Shown in pieces: positions 42,364-52,013 of a DNA stretch of 52,050 bases. This stretch comes from Deltaproteobacteria bacterium (GTDB taxonomy: Bacteria; Desulfobacterota; Binatia; Binatales; Binataceae). Numbering within the stretch: position 1 is the stretch's first letter; each line of letters starts with the position of its first letter. The stretch is taken from NCBI GenBank assembly GCA_021780225.1, contig JAJXZF010000115.1, positions 1 to 52,050 on the forward strand, given 5' to 3'. The notes below the pieces were generated by a model. It was not told the DNA's origin. It did no database searches and worked only from the letters and a program-made list of their open reading frames with translations. The translations under genes were made by a program, and so were the position numbers.

Positions 42364-42377
42364 GAGAGCGCCAACCG

Positions 42378-42693
42378 ATGGCGCGGAGATTCTGGTCTGC
42401 TCGGTTCCAGCGAGCTGTTGGTCATCTGGCCTTAGCCTTGGATCAGGACCAGTGCATGATCGCACAGCCAATCTCGACTCGCATTGGAGGCTCACCCAAC
42501 GGTCTGGCGCGCATCCAAGTGCCTGACGACTGCTCCTTGGCGCGCCTCCACGGGATCATTCAGGCCGTGATGGGGTGGCAGGACTACCACCGCACGAGTT
42601 TACGGTTAACGCGGTCGGGCTTAGGGTGATCCTGAAGTAGACAAGGAGAATCGGCTGTCGAGGATCGTACCGTTCGTCTGCGGAACCTCGTTC
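42378..42693 (+). pseudogene. decayed pRiA4b ORF-3-like gene, at least two frameshifts
   Basis: The first frame reads ...ARIQVPDDCSLARLHGIIQAVMGWQDYH (to 42590). After a lost base it continues in another frame as HEFTVNAVG (from 42593). After a second shift it reads GDPEVDKENRLSRIV and GTSF (42625-42693). Joined, these give the N-terminal part of the plasmid pRiA4b ORF-3 / IS1096-type passenger family (VPxxxxLxxLHxxIQxxMGWxxYHLHEF). The rest of that protein, including its YDFGD motif, is missing. It is a broken remnant of a mobile-element gene, left beside the toxin-antitoxin pair. Confidence 0.65.
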
Positions 42694-42702
42694 CCGCAAT
42701 CG

Positions 42703-42789
42703 GGGACCTATCGGCTGATCGAGAACGCCGTCGAGATCGTCCGCGTGATTCATGGCGCGCGCGATGTCGAGAGTTTGTTCGAGCCGTGA
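42703..42789 (+). pseudogene. C-terminal remnant of a RelE/ParE-type toxin
   Basis: The frame GTYRLIENAVEIVRVIHGARDVESLFEP ends at a TGA (42787-42789). VEIVRVIHGARDVE is the conserved C-terminal strand and helix of RelE/ParE toxins. It follows in the same frame directly after the pRiA4b remnant, so two unrelated gene pieces were joined by deletion. There is no N-terminus and no antitoxin. The remaining bases to 42965 hold no recognisable gene. Confidence 0.55.
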
Positions 42790-42965
42790 GGCTTCGCGTG
42801 CGACAATCATTGATAAGGGTCGAGAGGGCGAAGCGGACCACCGAGTTTAGGACTTCGCGATGCGTAGTTTGGGCAAGTCGATGCTGGCAAAGCTGACGAG
42901 TCCGAGCCATCGGCAGCGAGCGCATTGACCCAACAGAAAAGAAAATACGGGGAAACTGGTAGAGG

Positions 42966-45443
42966 ATGGCCGATCAATTAAGCCTCGCACAGCAGGAAAG
43001 CGGCACAATGGACATCCCAAGGGCTTCCTGGCTGACCACAGAAGAGGCTCATGCTCGGCTTGGGCGATTCGGGCCGAATCAAATCTTCCGTCCGAGCCCT
43101 GTGCGCTTCTGGGGAATTGCGCGCGAGGAGATCACGGAGCCGATGATCCTCCTCCTGCTGACGGTGGGCGTTGTCTATAGCCTGTGGGGCGCGGCCTCCG
43201 ACGCGGCCACCATCTTCGCCGTCATCATCACCCTTGTGCTGGTGGAGGTCTACAACGAGTTCCGCGCCAAACGCGCCATCGCCGCGCTGGAGCGCATTGC
43301 GGCCCCGAAGGCGCGAGTCGTGCGGGACGGGGTGGCCGTGGACGCTGAGACGGAAGCGGTTGTGCCCGGAGACCTGTTGGTCCTTATTCCCGGCACACGC
43401 ATTCCGGCCGACGCGCGGATGAGCGAAAGCCGCAATCTTGCCTGTGATGAAGCGGCATTGACCGGTGAATCGGTTGCCGTCGAGAAGAGCGTCGACGACA
43501 TCGTCTACGCCGGCAGCGTCGCGGTCGCTGGTCAGGGCGAGGCCGTGGTGACGGCCACTGGGGCCTCCACCCGAATCGGCGCGATCGCCCTGACGCTTGA
43601 GCAGGTCCGCCGTCCCAGAACCCCATTGCAACTGGCAATGAAGGAGCTGGCCGGGAAGCTGGTCTGGGTTGCCGCGTTTTTCGCCGTTCTGATCCCGCTG
43701 ATCGGCATCCTGCAGGGCCAGAACTTCCGCCAGATGATCCTGACGGGATTGTCGCTTGCCTTTGCGACAATTCCCGAGGAGCTTCCGATCATCATTACGA
43801 TGGTGCTCGGGCTGGGCTCTTACGCGCTCTCGCGCAGCAACTTCCTTGTCAAACGCATCCACGCCGCAGAGACGCTCGGCGACGTGACGATCATCGCGAC
43901 GGACAAGACAGGGACGATCACCGAAAGCCGCATGCAGGTGGCCGGCGTTTATCCTGATGGGCATGCAGAGACCGTGCTCCGAACCGCCCTCGCCAATCTG
44001 TCCGAACACGTGATCGATCCGTTGGAACAAGCTATCGTCGAAGCGGCGCGAGCGGTGGGACTGACATTGCCCACATCAGAGATTGTGCGCGTTCGGCTGG
44101 TCGGCAACGGGCGCAAGACCAAGGCTACGCTCCGGCGCGCAGGATCAGCACTGCATCTGTTCGTGAGCGGTGCGCCGGAAGAGGTGCGCAACTTGGCGGC
44201 GAATGTGTTCGACGAGTACGACAGATTCGTCGGCCAGGAGGCGGCGAACGGCCGACGAGTCATCGCCGTTGCAACGCGCGCTCTGACGGCAGAAGAGGCC
44301 CAGATCGGTTTCACCGAGATCGAGCGCGACCTCGAGATTGTAGGACTGATTAGCTTCGAGGACCCGCCTCGCCCGGGAGTCAAGGAAACGATCGCTCGGG
44401 CCGCCGCAGCGGGTATCCGCACGCTCATGGTAACCGGCGACCATCCAGCCACAGCCGCGTCGATTGCCGGCCAGGTTGGCATCCCGGCCGACAGGGTGCT
44501 CGTTGGCAGCCAACTCGACCAGTTGTCCGATCTGGCGCTGGACGAGGCGCTTGGGCAAACATCCGTCTTCGCGCGCACATCGCCCGAGCATAAGTACCGC
44601 ATCGTCGAAGCCTTGCAGCGTGCGGGTGAAGTCGTGGCCGTCACTGGCGATGGAGTCAATGACGCGCTTGCGCTCAAGGCCGCCGACGTTGGGATCGCGA
44701 TGGGGACGAAGGGCACCGATATCGCAAAAGAAGCGGCGGAAGTGGTGCTTGCGGATGACAACTACGTTACGATCACGCGTGGCGTGTTTGAAGGGCGTAA
44801 GTTCTACGACAATCTGCGCAAGGGCGTCGGCTATTATCTCGCAGTCAAGCTCGGCCTAATTCTGATTTTTCTTCTGCCGGCGATTACCGGCCTGGCGATG
44901 CCGTTCTCGCCGATTCAGATCATCGTACTCGAGCTTTTCATGGACCTCGCCGCTTCGGCCGGGTTTGTAGCGGAACCGGCCGAGCGCGCCATTTTCGCGC
45001 GCCGCCCTCGGCGGCGTGGCGCCGGAAGGCTCCTGGATCGCGCCGCAATGACGGCAATTGTTGTGAAAGGAGGTCTCTTGTTCACGGCGGTAATGGCGGC
45101 CTACGGCTGGAGCTGGCTGCGCGGGGCGACAACCGAGGAGATTCAAACAGCCGCATTCGCGGCCTGGATGGTTGGTCATGTGATGCTCGCTTTCGTCTCG
45201 CGGTGCGAGTGCGAGTCGGTGCTCGCGATCGGTCCGTTCGGCAACTATGTCATCGACCTGTGGGCGTTGGCCGCCATCATGTTTCTTGCGGTGGCGATCC
45301 ACACTCCGGTGCTTCAGGAGAGCCTCAAGTTAGCGCCGATACCAATCGGCCGGCTCGCTGGGGTTGCCGCGATGGCATCGGCCATCACAGCTCTGGGAGG
45401 GGTTGCGAAGACACGCCGAGGAGTTGCGGCAGCAGGCAAATGA
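42966..45443 (+). CDS. P-type cation-transporting ATPase (P2-like)
   Basis: 825 aa. The phosphorylation site is DKTGT with Asp313, the A-domain loop is TGES (166-169), the M4 motif is PEELP (270-274), and TGDGVNDA forms the P-domain hinge. There are about ten membrane segments. PEELP, the Cation_ATPase_N segment (TTEEAHARLGRFGPNQI) and the lack of CPx or N-terminal metal-binding domains place it with Ca2+/Na+-type P2 ATPases rather than heavy-metal P1B pumps. The ion is not certain. A second start at ATG 43008 (AGGAAA upstream) is possible. It is followed by the HlyD gene 72 bases on, so it may belong to the same transport cluster. Confidence 0.9.
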   Translation: MADQLSLAQQESGTMDIPRASWLTTEEAHARLGRFGPNQIFRPSPVRFWGIAREEITEPMILLLLTVGVVYSLWGAASDAATIFAVIITLVLVEVYNEFRAKRAIAALERIAAPKARVVRDGVAVDAETEAVVPGDLLVLIPGTRIPADARMSESRNLACDEAALTGESVAVEKSVDDIVYAGSVAVAGQGEAVVTATGASTRIGAIALTLEQVRRPRTPLQLAMKELAGKLVWVAAFFAVLIPLIGILQGQNFRQMILTGLSLAFATIPEELPIIITMVLGLGSYALSRSNFLVKRIHAAETLGDVTIIATDKTGTITESRMQVAGVYPDGHAETVLRTALANLSEHVIDPLEQAIVEAARAVGLTLPTSEIVRVRLVGNGRKTKATLRRAGSALHLFVSGAPEEVRNLAANVFDEYDRFVGQEAANGRRVIAVATRALTAEEAQIGFTEIERDLEIVGLISFEDPPRPGVKETIARAAAAGIRTLMVTGDHPATAASIAGQVGIPADRVLVGSQLDQLSDLALDEALGQTSVFARTSPEHKYRIVEALQRAGEVVAVTGDGVNDALALKAADVGIAMGTKGTDIAKEAAEVVLADDNYVTITRGVFEGRKFYDNLRKGVGYYLAVKLGLILIFLLPAITGLAMPFSPIQIIVLELFMDLAASAGFVAEPAERAIFARRPRRRGAGRLLDRAAMTAIVVKGGLLFTAVMAAYGWSWLRGATTEEIQTAAFAAWMVGHVMLAFVSRCECESVLAIGPFGNYVIDLWALAAIMFLAVAIHTPVLQESLKLAPIPIGRLAGVAAMASAITALGGVAKTRRGVAAAGK

Positions 45444-45515
45444 TCGATCTGACGCATAAGCCGAAAACTCTCTCCTCCCTCTTTATCTCTTCGAAGCCCA
45501 CACCTGAATTCGGCA

Positions 45516-46592
45516 GTGTTTAACTCGAAGTACGTTTCATTGTTGTTGAAGGTGGCCGTTGTCGCGGTCATTGCTGTAGGCGCCCTTTTGACATGGAAGT
45601 TTCTCAAGCCGAAAGGGCTGCCGGAGGGATTTGCAAGCGGCAATGGCCGGATAGAAGCGACGGAAGTCGACATTGCCACCAAGATCGCGGGGCGTATCAA
45701 AGACATCCTCGTGCATGAAGGCGATTTCGTGCATGCCGGGCAGATTCTGGCCCGGATGGACACTGATGTGCTCATGGCGCAGCGGAGGGAAGCGGAGGCA
45801 GGGCTACAGCGCGCGCTTATCGCCGTCGAGACCGTTCAGAGCAGGGTCAGGCAACGGATCGCTGAGAAGGCGGCGGCCGTGGCGGTAGTAGCGCAACGAA
45901 AAGCCGAGCTCGATGCCGCTCAGAAACGATTCGCGCGAACGGAAGAGTTGGCATCGAAAAGCGTTGTTCCGATCCAGACGCTGGATGACGATCGCGCGCG
46001 CTTTGAGGACGCGAAGGCGGCGGTCAGCGCCGCCCAAGCGCAATCCGCGGCGGCGGACGCCGCGATCAGTACCGCCAGATCCGAAATCGTTGACGCGCAA
46101 TCGCAAGTGGAGGCGGAAAAGGCCACGATCCAACGTATCCAGGCGGACATCGACGACAGCGAGCTTCGCACACCGGTGGACGGGCGCGTACAGTATCGCG
46201 TTGCCGAACCGGGCGAGGTTCTTCCGGCGGGTGGACGAGTGCTCAACCTGGTCGACCTCAGCGATGTCTATATGACTTTCTTCCTGCCAACCAGGCAGGC
46301 CGGTCGCGTGCGGCTCGGCGCGGAAGTGCGGCTGGTGCTCGATGCCGCACCCCAGTATGTCGTTCCCGCAAAGGTCTCTTTTGTCGCCGATGTCGCCCAG
46401 TTCACGCCCAAGACGGTGGAGACGGCGGAGGAGCGACAGAAGCTGATGTTCAGGGTCAAGGCGCGGATCGCGCCCGAGTTACTGCGGCAGCACCTCCACC
46501 AAGTCAAGACCGGCCTGCCCGGCATGGCCTATGTTCGGCTCAATCCGCAAGCCGAATGGCCCGCTGAGCTGCAAATTCGGCTTCCGCAGTGA
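45516..46592 (+). CDS. yhiI: HlyD/YhiI-family membrane fusion protein
   Basis: 358 aa with a GTG start at 45516. One N-terminal membrane anchor (about 9-29) is followed by a lipoyl-like half ([39 protein letters not shown]), a long coiled coil (about 85-215), and the second lipoyl half and beta-barrel ([32 protein letters not shown]). It is the periplasmic adaptor of an ABC exporter. It overlaps the rbbA-type gene by 4 bases, and a permease gene follows, the same order as yhiI-rbbA-yhhJ of enterobacteria. Confidence 0.9.
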   Translation: MFNSKYVSLLLKVAVVAVIAVGALLTWKFLKPKGLPEGFASGNGRIEATEVDIATKIAGRIKDILVHEGDFVHAGQILARMDTDVLMAQRREAEAGLQRALIAVETVQSRVRQRIAEKAAAVAVVAQRKAELDAAQKRFARTEELASKSVVPIQTLDDDRARFEDAKAAVSAAQAQSAAADAAISTARSEIVDAQSQVEAEKATIQRIQADIDDSELRTPVDGRVQYRVAEPGEVLPAGGRVLNLVDLSDVYMTFFLPTRQAGRVRLGAEVRLVLDAAPQYVVPAKVSFVADVAQFTPKTVETAEERQKLMFRVKARIAPELLRQHLHQVKTGLPGMAYVRLNPQAEWPAELQIRLPQ

Positions 46593-49366
46593 TGAACCTC
46601 CCTCAACATGTCCAACCGGTGGCGCGGTTGCGCGATGTGAGCCTGCGGTATGGCCGGACGCGGGCCCTGGATGAGATCAGCCTGAATCTCCCCGCCGGTT
46701 GCATGGTCGGGGTGATCGGGCCGGACGGGGTTGGGAAATCAAGCCTGCTCGCCCTGGTCGCTGGCGCCCGTGCGGCGCAGACGGGAGAGATCGAAGTGCT
46801 GGGCGGCGACATGCGCGCCGCCGTTCATCGCCAGCGGGCCTGCCCGCGCATCGCGTACATGCCCCAAGGCTTGGGCGGAAATCTCTATGCGACGCTTTCG
46901 GTTTTCGAGAATATCGACTTCTTTGGGCGCCTTTTCGGTCAGGACCTGGCAAAACGCGAGCGCCGAATCACCGAGCTTCTGGAAAGCACGGGTCTAGCCC
47001 CCTTTGCCGCGCGCCCAGCGGGCAAACTCTCCGGCGGGATGAAACAAAAGCTGGGCCTGTGCTGCGCGTTGATCCACGACCCGGACCTTCTGATCCTCGA
47101 TGAACCTACCACCGGCGTCGATCCGCTTTCACGCCGTCAGTTCTGGGAATTGATCGCGCGAATCCGCGCTGGCCGGCCGGGGATGAGCGTTCTGGTGGCG
47201 ACCGCTTACATGGAAGAGGCGGCGCGGTTCGATTGGCTGGTGGCGATGGACGCAGGCCGGGTGCTCGCAACCGGCTCGGCGCAAGACCTGCTTGCCCGCA
47301 CCGGCACGCCTTCGCTGGAGGCCGCGTTTATCGCGCTGCTCCCCGAAGAAAAACGCAAGGGTCACCGGCCGGTGGAGATGACGCCACGCGAAGCGGCCGA
47401 GAGCGCCGAAGTCGCTATCGAAGCCCGGGACCTGACGATGCGTTTCGGAGCCTTTGTCGCCGTTGATCACGTGAGCTTCCGCATCTACCGAGGCGAAATT
47501 TTCGGCTTCCTCGGCTCAAACGGATGCGGCAAAACGACGACCATGAAGATGCTGACAGGGCTGCTCCCGCCGAGCGAGGGTCAAGCCTGGTTGTTCGGCC
47601 AGTTGGTTAATCCATACGATCTCGATACCCGCTGTCGCGTAGGCTACATGTCGCAGGGCTTTTCGCTCTATAGTGAATTGACCGTCCGGCAGAACCTCGA
47701 GCTTCACGCCCGGCTTTTTCACGTCCCGACTGAGGAAATCCAGGCGCGCATCGAGGAACTGGCGCGGCGGTTCGATCTGACCCAAGTGATCGACGCGTTT
47801 CCAGGCGCTCTGCCCCTGGGCCAGCGCCAGCGCCTCTCTCTGGCAGTGGCGATGATTCATCGCCCGGAGATGTTGATTCTCGACGAGCCAACCTCGGGAG
47901 TCGATCCGGTTGCGCGCGATGGCTTCTGGCAGATTCTGATCGAGCTTTCGCGCCGCGACCGGGTCACAATCTTCATATCCACGCATTTCATGAATGAGGC
48001 CGAGCGCTGCGACCGCATATCGCTGATGCACGCGGGCCGCGTGCTGGTCAGCGATGCTCCTGGCGCGCTGATTAAAAAGCGCGGCGCGGCAGGCCTGGAG
48101 GAGGCCTTCATCGGCTATCTCGAAGAAGCGGCGGCTGACGTGCATGAAAGCGCGGCGGCGTCGGGGGTAAAAGTCGCGACCGCCGGCGCGAGGCCCGGCG
48201 TTGGTCTTTCTGACCCGCATCAACCTGATCGTCGTCCGGCCTTCGATTTCAGGCGAATGTTCAGTTATACGCACCGTGAGGCGCTTGAATTGCGGCGCGA
48301 TCCGGTTCGCGGAACGCTGGCGCTGCTCGGCACGGTCATCCTGATGTTTGTCATGGGATACGGCATCACCATGGACGTGGAGAACCTGTCTTTCGCCGCG
48401 CTGGATCGCGATCAGACCACCACGAGCCAGAACTATATACTGAATCTCGCCGGTTCGCGCTATTTTATCGAGCATAAGCCGATCATCGACTACGCCGATC
48501 TGGATCGGCGCATGCGCTTGGGCGAGCTCAGCCTGGCGATCGAGATTCCGCCCAATTTCGGACGGGATGTGGCGCGTGGCAGGCCGGTGCAGATTGGTGC
48601 ATGGATCGATGGCTCGATGCCATCGCGCGCCGAGACGATCCGCAGTTATGTCCAGGCGATGCACGCTGAATGGCTGGCCCAGAAGGCCTCTCGGGCGCCA
48701 GGGGGGCCGGCGCCGGGCGGGCTCGTCACGATTGAGACGCGCTTCCGCTACAACCCGGACGTCAAGAGCTTGGTGGCGATGGTACCGGCGGTGATCCCGC
48801 TCCTGTTGCTCATGATCCCGGCGATGCTGGCCGCGCTCAGCGTGGTGCGGGAGAAAGAACTTGGCTCCATCGTCAATCTTTACGTTACGCCAGTGACCCG
48901 GCTGGAGTTCTTGCTTGGCAAGCAGCTTCCGTACATCGCGCTCGCGATGTTTAATTTCGCGCTGCTCGCCGTCCAAGCGGTCGTGGTGTTCCAGGTGCCG
49001 ATCAAGGGCAGTTTCCTGGCGCTGACCGCGGCGACTCTTCTCTATGTCACCGCCGCCACCGCCATGGGACTGCTGATGTCAACCTTCATGCGCAGCCAGA
49101 CTGCCGCCATCTTCGGCACGGCGATACTCACGCTCCTGCCCGCCACCCAGTTCTCCGGCATGCTCGATCCGGTCTCCTCCCTTGAGGGGGTCGGAGCGTT
49201 CATCGGCCGCATTTTTCCGACCACCTATTACCTCATCATCTCGCGCGGAATCTTCTCCAAGGCGCTGAATTTCTGGGGCCTGCGGACATCGTTCATTCCG
49301 CTGCTTCTCGCGGTGCCATTGTTGCTGTCGCTCTGCGCGACGTTGCTGAGAAAGCAGGAGGCCTGA
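46589..49366 (+). CDS. rbbA: RbbA/YhiH-type double ABC ATPase fused to ABC-2 permease
   Basis: 925 aa. The first nucleotide-binding domain has Walker [10 protein letters not shown] (44-52), LSGGMKQK and [13 protein letters not shown]. The second has [10 protein letters not shown] (near 308) and a degenerate signature [13 protein letters not shown] with [12 protein letters not shown] and [14 protein letters not shown]. The C-terminal third (about 550-925) is an ABC-2 permease with roughly six membrane segments and a large outer loop. This fusion and the second-domain wording match RbbA (YhiH), reported as ribosome-associated in E. coli but encoded in a drug-exporter-like operon. It acts here with the HlyD protein and the following permease. 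Confidence 0.92.
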   Translation: MMNLPQHVQPVARLRDVSLRYGRTRALDEISLNLPAGCMVGVIGPDGVGKSSLLALVAGARAAQTGEIEVLGGDMRAAVHRQRACPRIAYMPQGLGGNLYATLSVFENIDFFGRLFGQDLAKRERRITELLESTGLAPFAARPAGKLSGGMKQKLGLCCALIHDPDLLILDEPTTGVDPLSRRQFWELIARIRAGRPGMSVLVATAYMEEAARFDWLVAMDAGRVLATGSAQDLLARTGTPSLEAAFIALLPEEKRKGHRPVEMTPREAAESAEVAIEARDLTMRFGAFVAVDHVSFRIYRGEIFGFLGSNGCGKTTTMKMLTGLLPPSEGQAWLFGQLVNPYDLDTRCRVGYMSQGFSLYSELTVRQNLELHARLFHVPTEEIQARIEELARRFDLTQVIDAFPGALPLGQRQRLSLAVAMIHRPEMLILDEPTSGVDPVARDGFWQILIELSRRDRVTIFISTHFMNEAERCDRISLMHAGRVLVSDAPGALIKKRGAAGLEEAFIGYLEEAAADVHESAAASGVKVATAGARPGVGLSDPHQPDRRPAFDFRRMFSYTHREALELRRDPVRGTLALLGTVILMFVMGYGITMDVENLSFAALDRDQTTTSQNYILNLAGSRYFIEHKPIIDYADLDRRMRLGELSLAIEIPPNFGRDVARGRPVQIGAWIDGSMPSRAETIRSYVQAMHAEWLAQKASRAPGGPAPGGLVTIETRFRYNPDVKSLVAMVPAVIPLLLLMIPAMLAALSVVREKELGSIVNLYVTPVTRLEFLLGKQLPYIALAMFNFALLAVQAVVVFQVPIKGSFLALTAATLLYVTAATAMGLLMSTFMRSQTAAIFGTAILTLLPATQFSGMLDPVSSLEGVGAFIGRIFPTTYYLIISRGIFSKALNFWGLRTSFIPLLLAVPLLLSLCATLLRKQEA

Positions 49367-49369
49367 GTC

Positions 49370-50491
49370 ATGCGCCTGGCGAACGTCATAAATCTGGGCA
49401 TCAAGGAGCTGCGCAGCCTGGCTCACGATCCGATAATGCTGATCCTGATCGCCTATTCCTTTACTCTCTCGGTCTACGCAGCGGCGACGGCCATGCCTGA
49501 GACGCTCAGCAGGACGCCGATTGCGATTGTTGACGAAGATCGATCGCCGCTTTCGACCCGGATCACCGAGGCCTTTTATCCGCCTTATTTTCTTCCGCCA
49601 GTGACGATTAACCGGGCTGAGATGGACGAGAGGATGGATGCGGGACTCGACACCTTCGCCCTGGATATCCCGCCGGATTTCCAGCGCGATGTGTTGGCGG
49701 AGCGCAACCCGGCGATCCAGCTCAACGTTGATGCGACCCGGATGAGTCAGGCGTTCACAGGGAGTGGCTACATACAGACCATCGTTACCCGCGAGGTGGA
49801 GGAGTTCGTAAAACGCTACCGTCCGTCGGCGACCCTGCCCGTGGACCTTGCCCTGAGGTCGCGCTTCAATCCGGAGCTCAACAAATCCTGGTTTGGTGCG
49901 GTTGTGCAGGTGATCAACCAGGTGACAATGCTGTCGATCGTGCTTACCGGCGCAGCCCTGATTCGCGAGCGCGAGCACGGAACGATCGAGCATCTGCTGG
50001 CGATGCCCGTCACGCCGTTCGAGATCATGACCAGCAAGATATGGTCGATGGCGCTGGTTGTGCTGGCGGCGTGCGCATTCTCGCTTGTCTTCATGGTGCA
50101 GTGGCTGTTGGCAGTCCCGATTCAGGGCTCGCTCGCGCTGTTTCTGGCGGGGGCCGCGATGAACCTTTTCGCCACTACGGCGCTGGGCATATTCCTGGGG
50201 ACAATCGCGCGTTCGATGCCGCAATTTGCCCTGCTGATGATCCTGATTATACTTCCCCTGGAGATGCTGTCGGGAGGGAGGACACCCCGGGAGAGCATGC
50301 CCGAGGTCGTGCAGTTCGTGATGCTTGGCGCGCCCACGACCCATTTCGTCATGCTCGCGCAAGGGATTCTGTATCGAGGTGCAGGTATCGGGATCGTCTG
50401 GAAACAATTCGCCGCCCTCGCGTTGATCGGCCTTGCCTTGTTTACCTACGCGCTCGCGCGCTTCCGCGGGGCCATTGGCTCGATGACATGA
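49370..50491 (+). CDS. yhhJ: ABC-2 type permease, YhhJ-like
   Basis: 373 aa. An N-terminal membrane segment, a large extracytoplasmic domain (about 45-175) and five further membrane segments make the ABC-2 layout. GTIEHLLAMPVTPFEIMTSKIWSM and LGIFLGTIARSMPQFALL are the conserved permease blocks. It starts 3 bases after the RbbA-type gene. The paired permeases (this one and the RbbA C-terminus) would form the membrane channel with the HlyD adaptor. The exported compound is unknown. Confidence 0.92.
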   Translation: MRLANVINLGIKELRSLAHDPIMLILIAYSFTLSVYAAATAMPETLSRTPIAIVDEDRSPLSTRITEAFYPPYFLPPVTINRAEMDERMDAGLDTFALDIPPDFQRDVLAERNPAIQLNVDATRMSQAFTGSGYIQTIVTREVEEFVKRYRPSATLPVDLALRSRFNPELNKSWFGAVVQVINQVTMLSIVLTGAALIREREHGTIEHLLAMPVTPFEIMTSKIWSMALVVLAACAFSLVFMVQWLLAVPIQGSLALFLAGAAMNLFATTALGIFLGTIARSMPQFALLMILIILPLEMLSGGRTPRESMPEVVQFVMLGAPTTHFVMLAQGILYRGAGIGIVWKQFAALALIGLALFTYALARFRGAIGSMT

Positions 50492-50661
50492 GCAGGAAAC
50501 GCGCGGCAGACGGCCGACGAGTGGGCGAAGGACTTGGATGAAAAGCTCGGCTCGCTACTTGAGCGCGCCACATCGGGCAGTTGCTTGACGCCGCCGGTTT
50601 AACAATGAATATCAACGTGTGTCCGTTCGAAAACAGTCAGCTTCGGCCAAGGAGTAAACCA

Positions 50662-51270
50662 TTGAGCAAGCGCAAACCCATGGCCGCAGCTCTGCTGAGC
50701 CTCGTGCTCGCGATGTCGGTGGCGGCGCGTGCCGCGAGCCAGCCTTCCGAGACGCTCAAAAATCTACAGGCCGCCTACAACGGCGAAAGCAACGCGCACG
50801 CCAAGTACCTGGAATTTGCCAAACAGGCGGAGAAGGAAGGCTACGGTAGGGTAGGCAGTCTCTTTCGCGCGGCGGCGGCCGCCGAGCAGATCCATCGCAC
50901 CTGCGAAGCCAACGTGGTCAAGGAAATGGGCGCGACGCCTGAGGCGAGGATAAATCTGCCTCCGATCAAGTCCACCGAGCAAAACCTCGAGGAGTCCGCC
51001 AACAAAGGCGAGGCCTACGAACGCGACACCATGTATCCCCGCTTCATTCGCCAGGCGCGCAAGGACGGAAGCAAAGCTGCGGAACAATGCTTCGAATGGG
51101 CGCGAGCGGCCGAAGCCGAGCATTTCAAGCTCTTTAAAGCGGCAGCGGCCAATCTCGGTCAGATGACCGGCGGGCCCGAAAGCTACTATGTCTGCAAAGA
51201 AGGCGGCTACACGATGGCCAAGCTCGACCCCGCCAAATGCCCCGGCGGTAAGTACGAGGAGGTGAAGTAA
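50662..51270 (+). CDS. exported rubrerythrin-like diiron protein
   Basis: 202 aa from a TTG at 50662, chosen because AAGGAG lies 7 bases upstream and a signal peptide follows (KRKPMAAALLSLVLAMSVAARA). The ferritin-like domain has the ligand pattern YNGESNAH, AAAAEQIH, NKGEAYERD and AAEAEHFKLF, giving the Glu and His residues of a diiron site. The C-terminal rubredoxin-like part (YYVCKEGGYTMAKLDPAKCPGGKYEEV) keeps only one Cys of each CxxC pair, so it probably cannot hold the usual iron centre. Rubrerythrins reduce peroxide in the cytoplasm; an exported form with a degenerate electron-transfer centre is unusual. Confidence 0.85.
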   Translation: MSKRKPMAAALLSLVLAMSVAARAASQPSETLKNLQAAYNGESNAHAKYLEFAKQAEKEGYGRVGSLFRAAAAAEQIHRTCEANVVKEMGATPEARINLPPIKSTEQNLEESANKGEAYERDTMYPRFIRQARKDGSKAAEQCFEWARAAEAEHFKLFKAAAANLGQMTGGPESYYVCKEGGYTMAKLDPAKCPGGKYEEVK

Positions 51271-51275
51271 CGACC

Positions 51276-51718
51276 GTGATTCGCGTGCTCAAGTTCGCTG
51301 GGCTCGCGCTCGTGGTGCTTCTGGTTGTCGCGCAGGCGTTTCGCATCGACAAGACCAATCCTCCGTCACCGCCGACCTGGAAGCGCCGACTCCAGTCAAG
51401 CAGGTGATGGTGCGCGCGTGCTACCCATGCCATTCCAACGAAACCGTCTGGCCGTGGTACAGTAACGTGGCGCCGGCGTCGTGGGTGGTCGCTCATGACG
51501 TCCACAAGGGCCGCGCCGAACTGAATTTCTCGCAGTGGGGAGCCTACCCGCAGGCAAAGCGTCTGAAGAAGCTAAGGGAGATTCGCGATGAGATTACCGA
51601 AGGCGAAATGCCACCTTGGTACTATGTCTACTCGATGCACCCCGAGGCCCGGCTGTCTGCGGCGGACCGCGCGGCCATCAATGGCTGGATCGCCTCCGAG
51701 TCAGCGGGGCTGAAATAG
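51276..51718 (+). pseudogene. haem-binding domain protein gene with a frameshift near 51364
   Basis: From the GTG at 51276 the frame gives IRVLKFAGLALVVLLVVAQAF and RIDKTNPP, an N-terminal membrane anchor, then runs to a stop after about 43 codons. In the +2 frame, the continuation from 51365 reads VTADLEAPTPVKQVMVRACYPCHSNETVWPWYS, NFSQW and GEMPPWYY, the DUF/haem-binding domain with its CxxCH motif. One base is missing at about 51363-51365. Either the gene is recently inactivated, or this is an assembly or sequencing error, or the frameshift is programmed. The gene begins 5 bases after the rubrerythrin gene, so the pair likely served the same periplasmic redox task. Confidence 0.75.
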
Positions 51719-51851
51719 GAAAGGCGCTGCCCGACATTGTCGCAGCCACCCGACACTGCAAAGCGAGGCGTCATCGGCACGTGGCTCACCAGGCGGTTCA
51801 TGTGAAATATGAGGAAGCGAACGGACACACCGAGAATCAATGAGGTGAAAT

Positions 51852-52013
51852 ATGCAGCCCGTATTGGTATGTGTTGCACAGAATCAGGAAAAGGCTCAGC
51901 ACATCGTTAATCGTCTTCGCGAAGGGTGGTGTCTCCCAATTGGTGGAAAAGCTATAAAAGCGACACGACGGTTGAGCGATTTTACTAGCAACCGATTACG
52001 CAGCCTCCGCTGA
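51852..52013 (+). CDS. small ORF, possible truncated stress-protein-like start
   Basis: 53 codons with GAGGTGAAAT before the ATG. The first 25 residues (QPVLVCVAQNQEKAQHIVNRLREG) resemble the start of DUF1269/general-stress-type proteins, where an aliphatic strand is followed by a helix with A-x2-IV-x2-L. The remainder (residues 26-53) does not continue that family, so a frameshift or recombination is suspected. Between 51719 and 51851 nothing else is seen, except that GTGAAATATG occurs twice (near 51800 and 51845). After 52013 the window ends without a further gene start. Confidence 0.3.
   Translation: MQPVLVCVAQNQEKAQHIVNRLREGWCLPIGGKAIKATRRLSDFTSNRLRSLR

Noticed and set aside
47516-48976. 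A 486-codon open frame antisense to the RbbA-type gene, and a 442-codon one at 49079-50407
   Set aside because: Arg/His-rich composition with no motif; both lie inside convincing ABC transporter genes.
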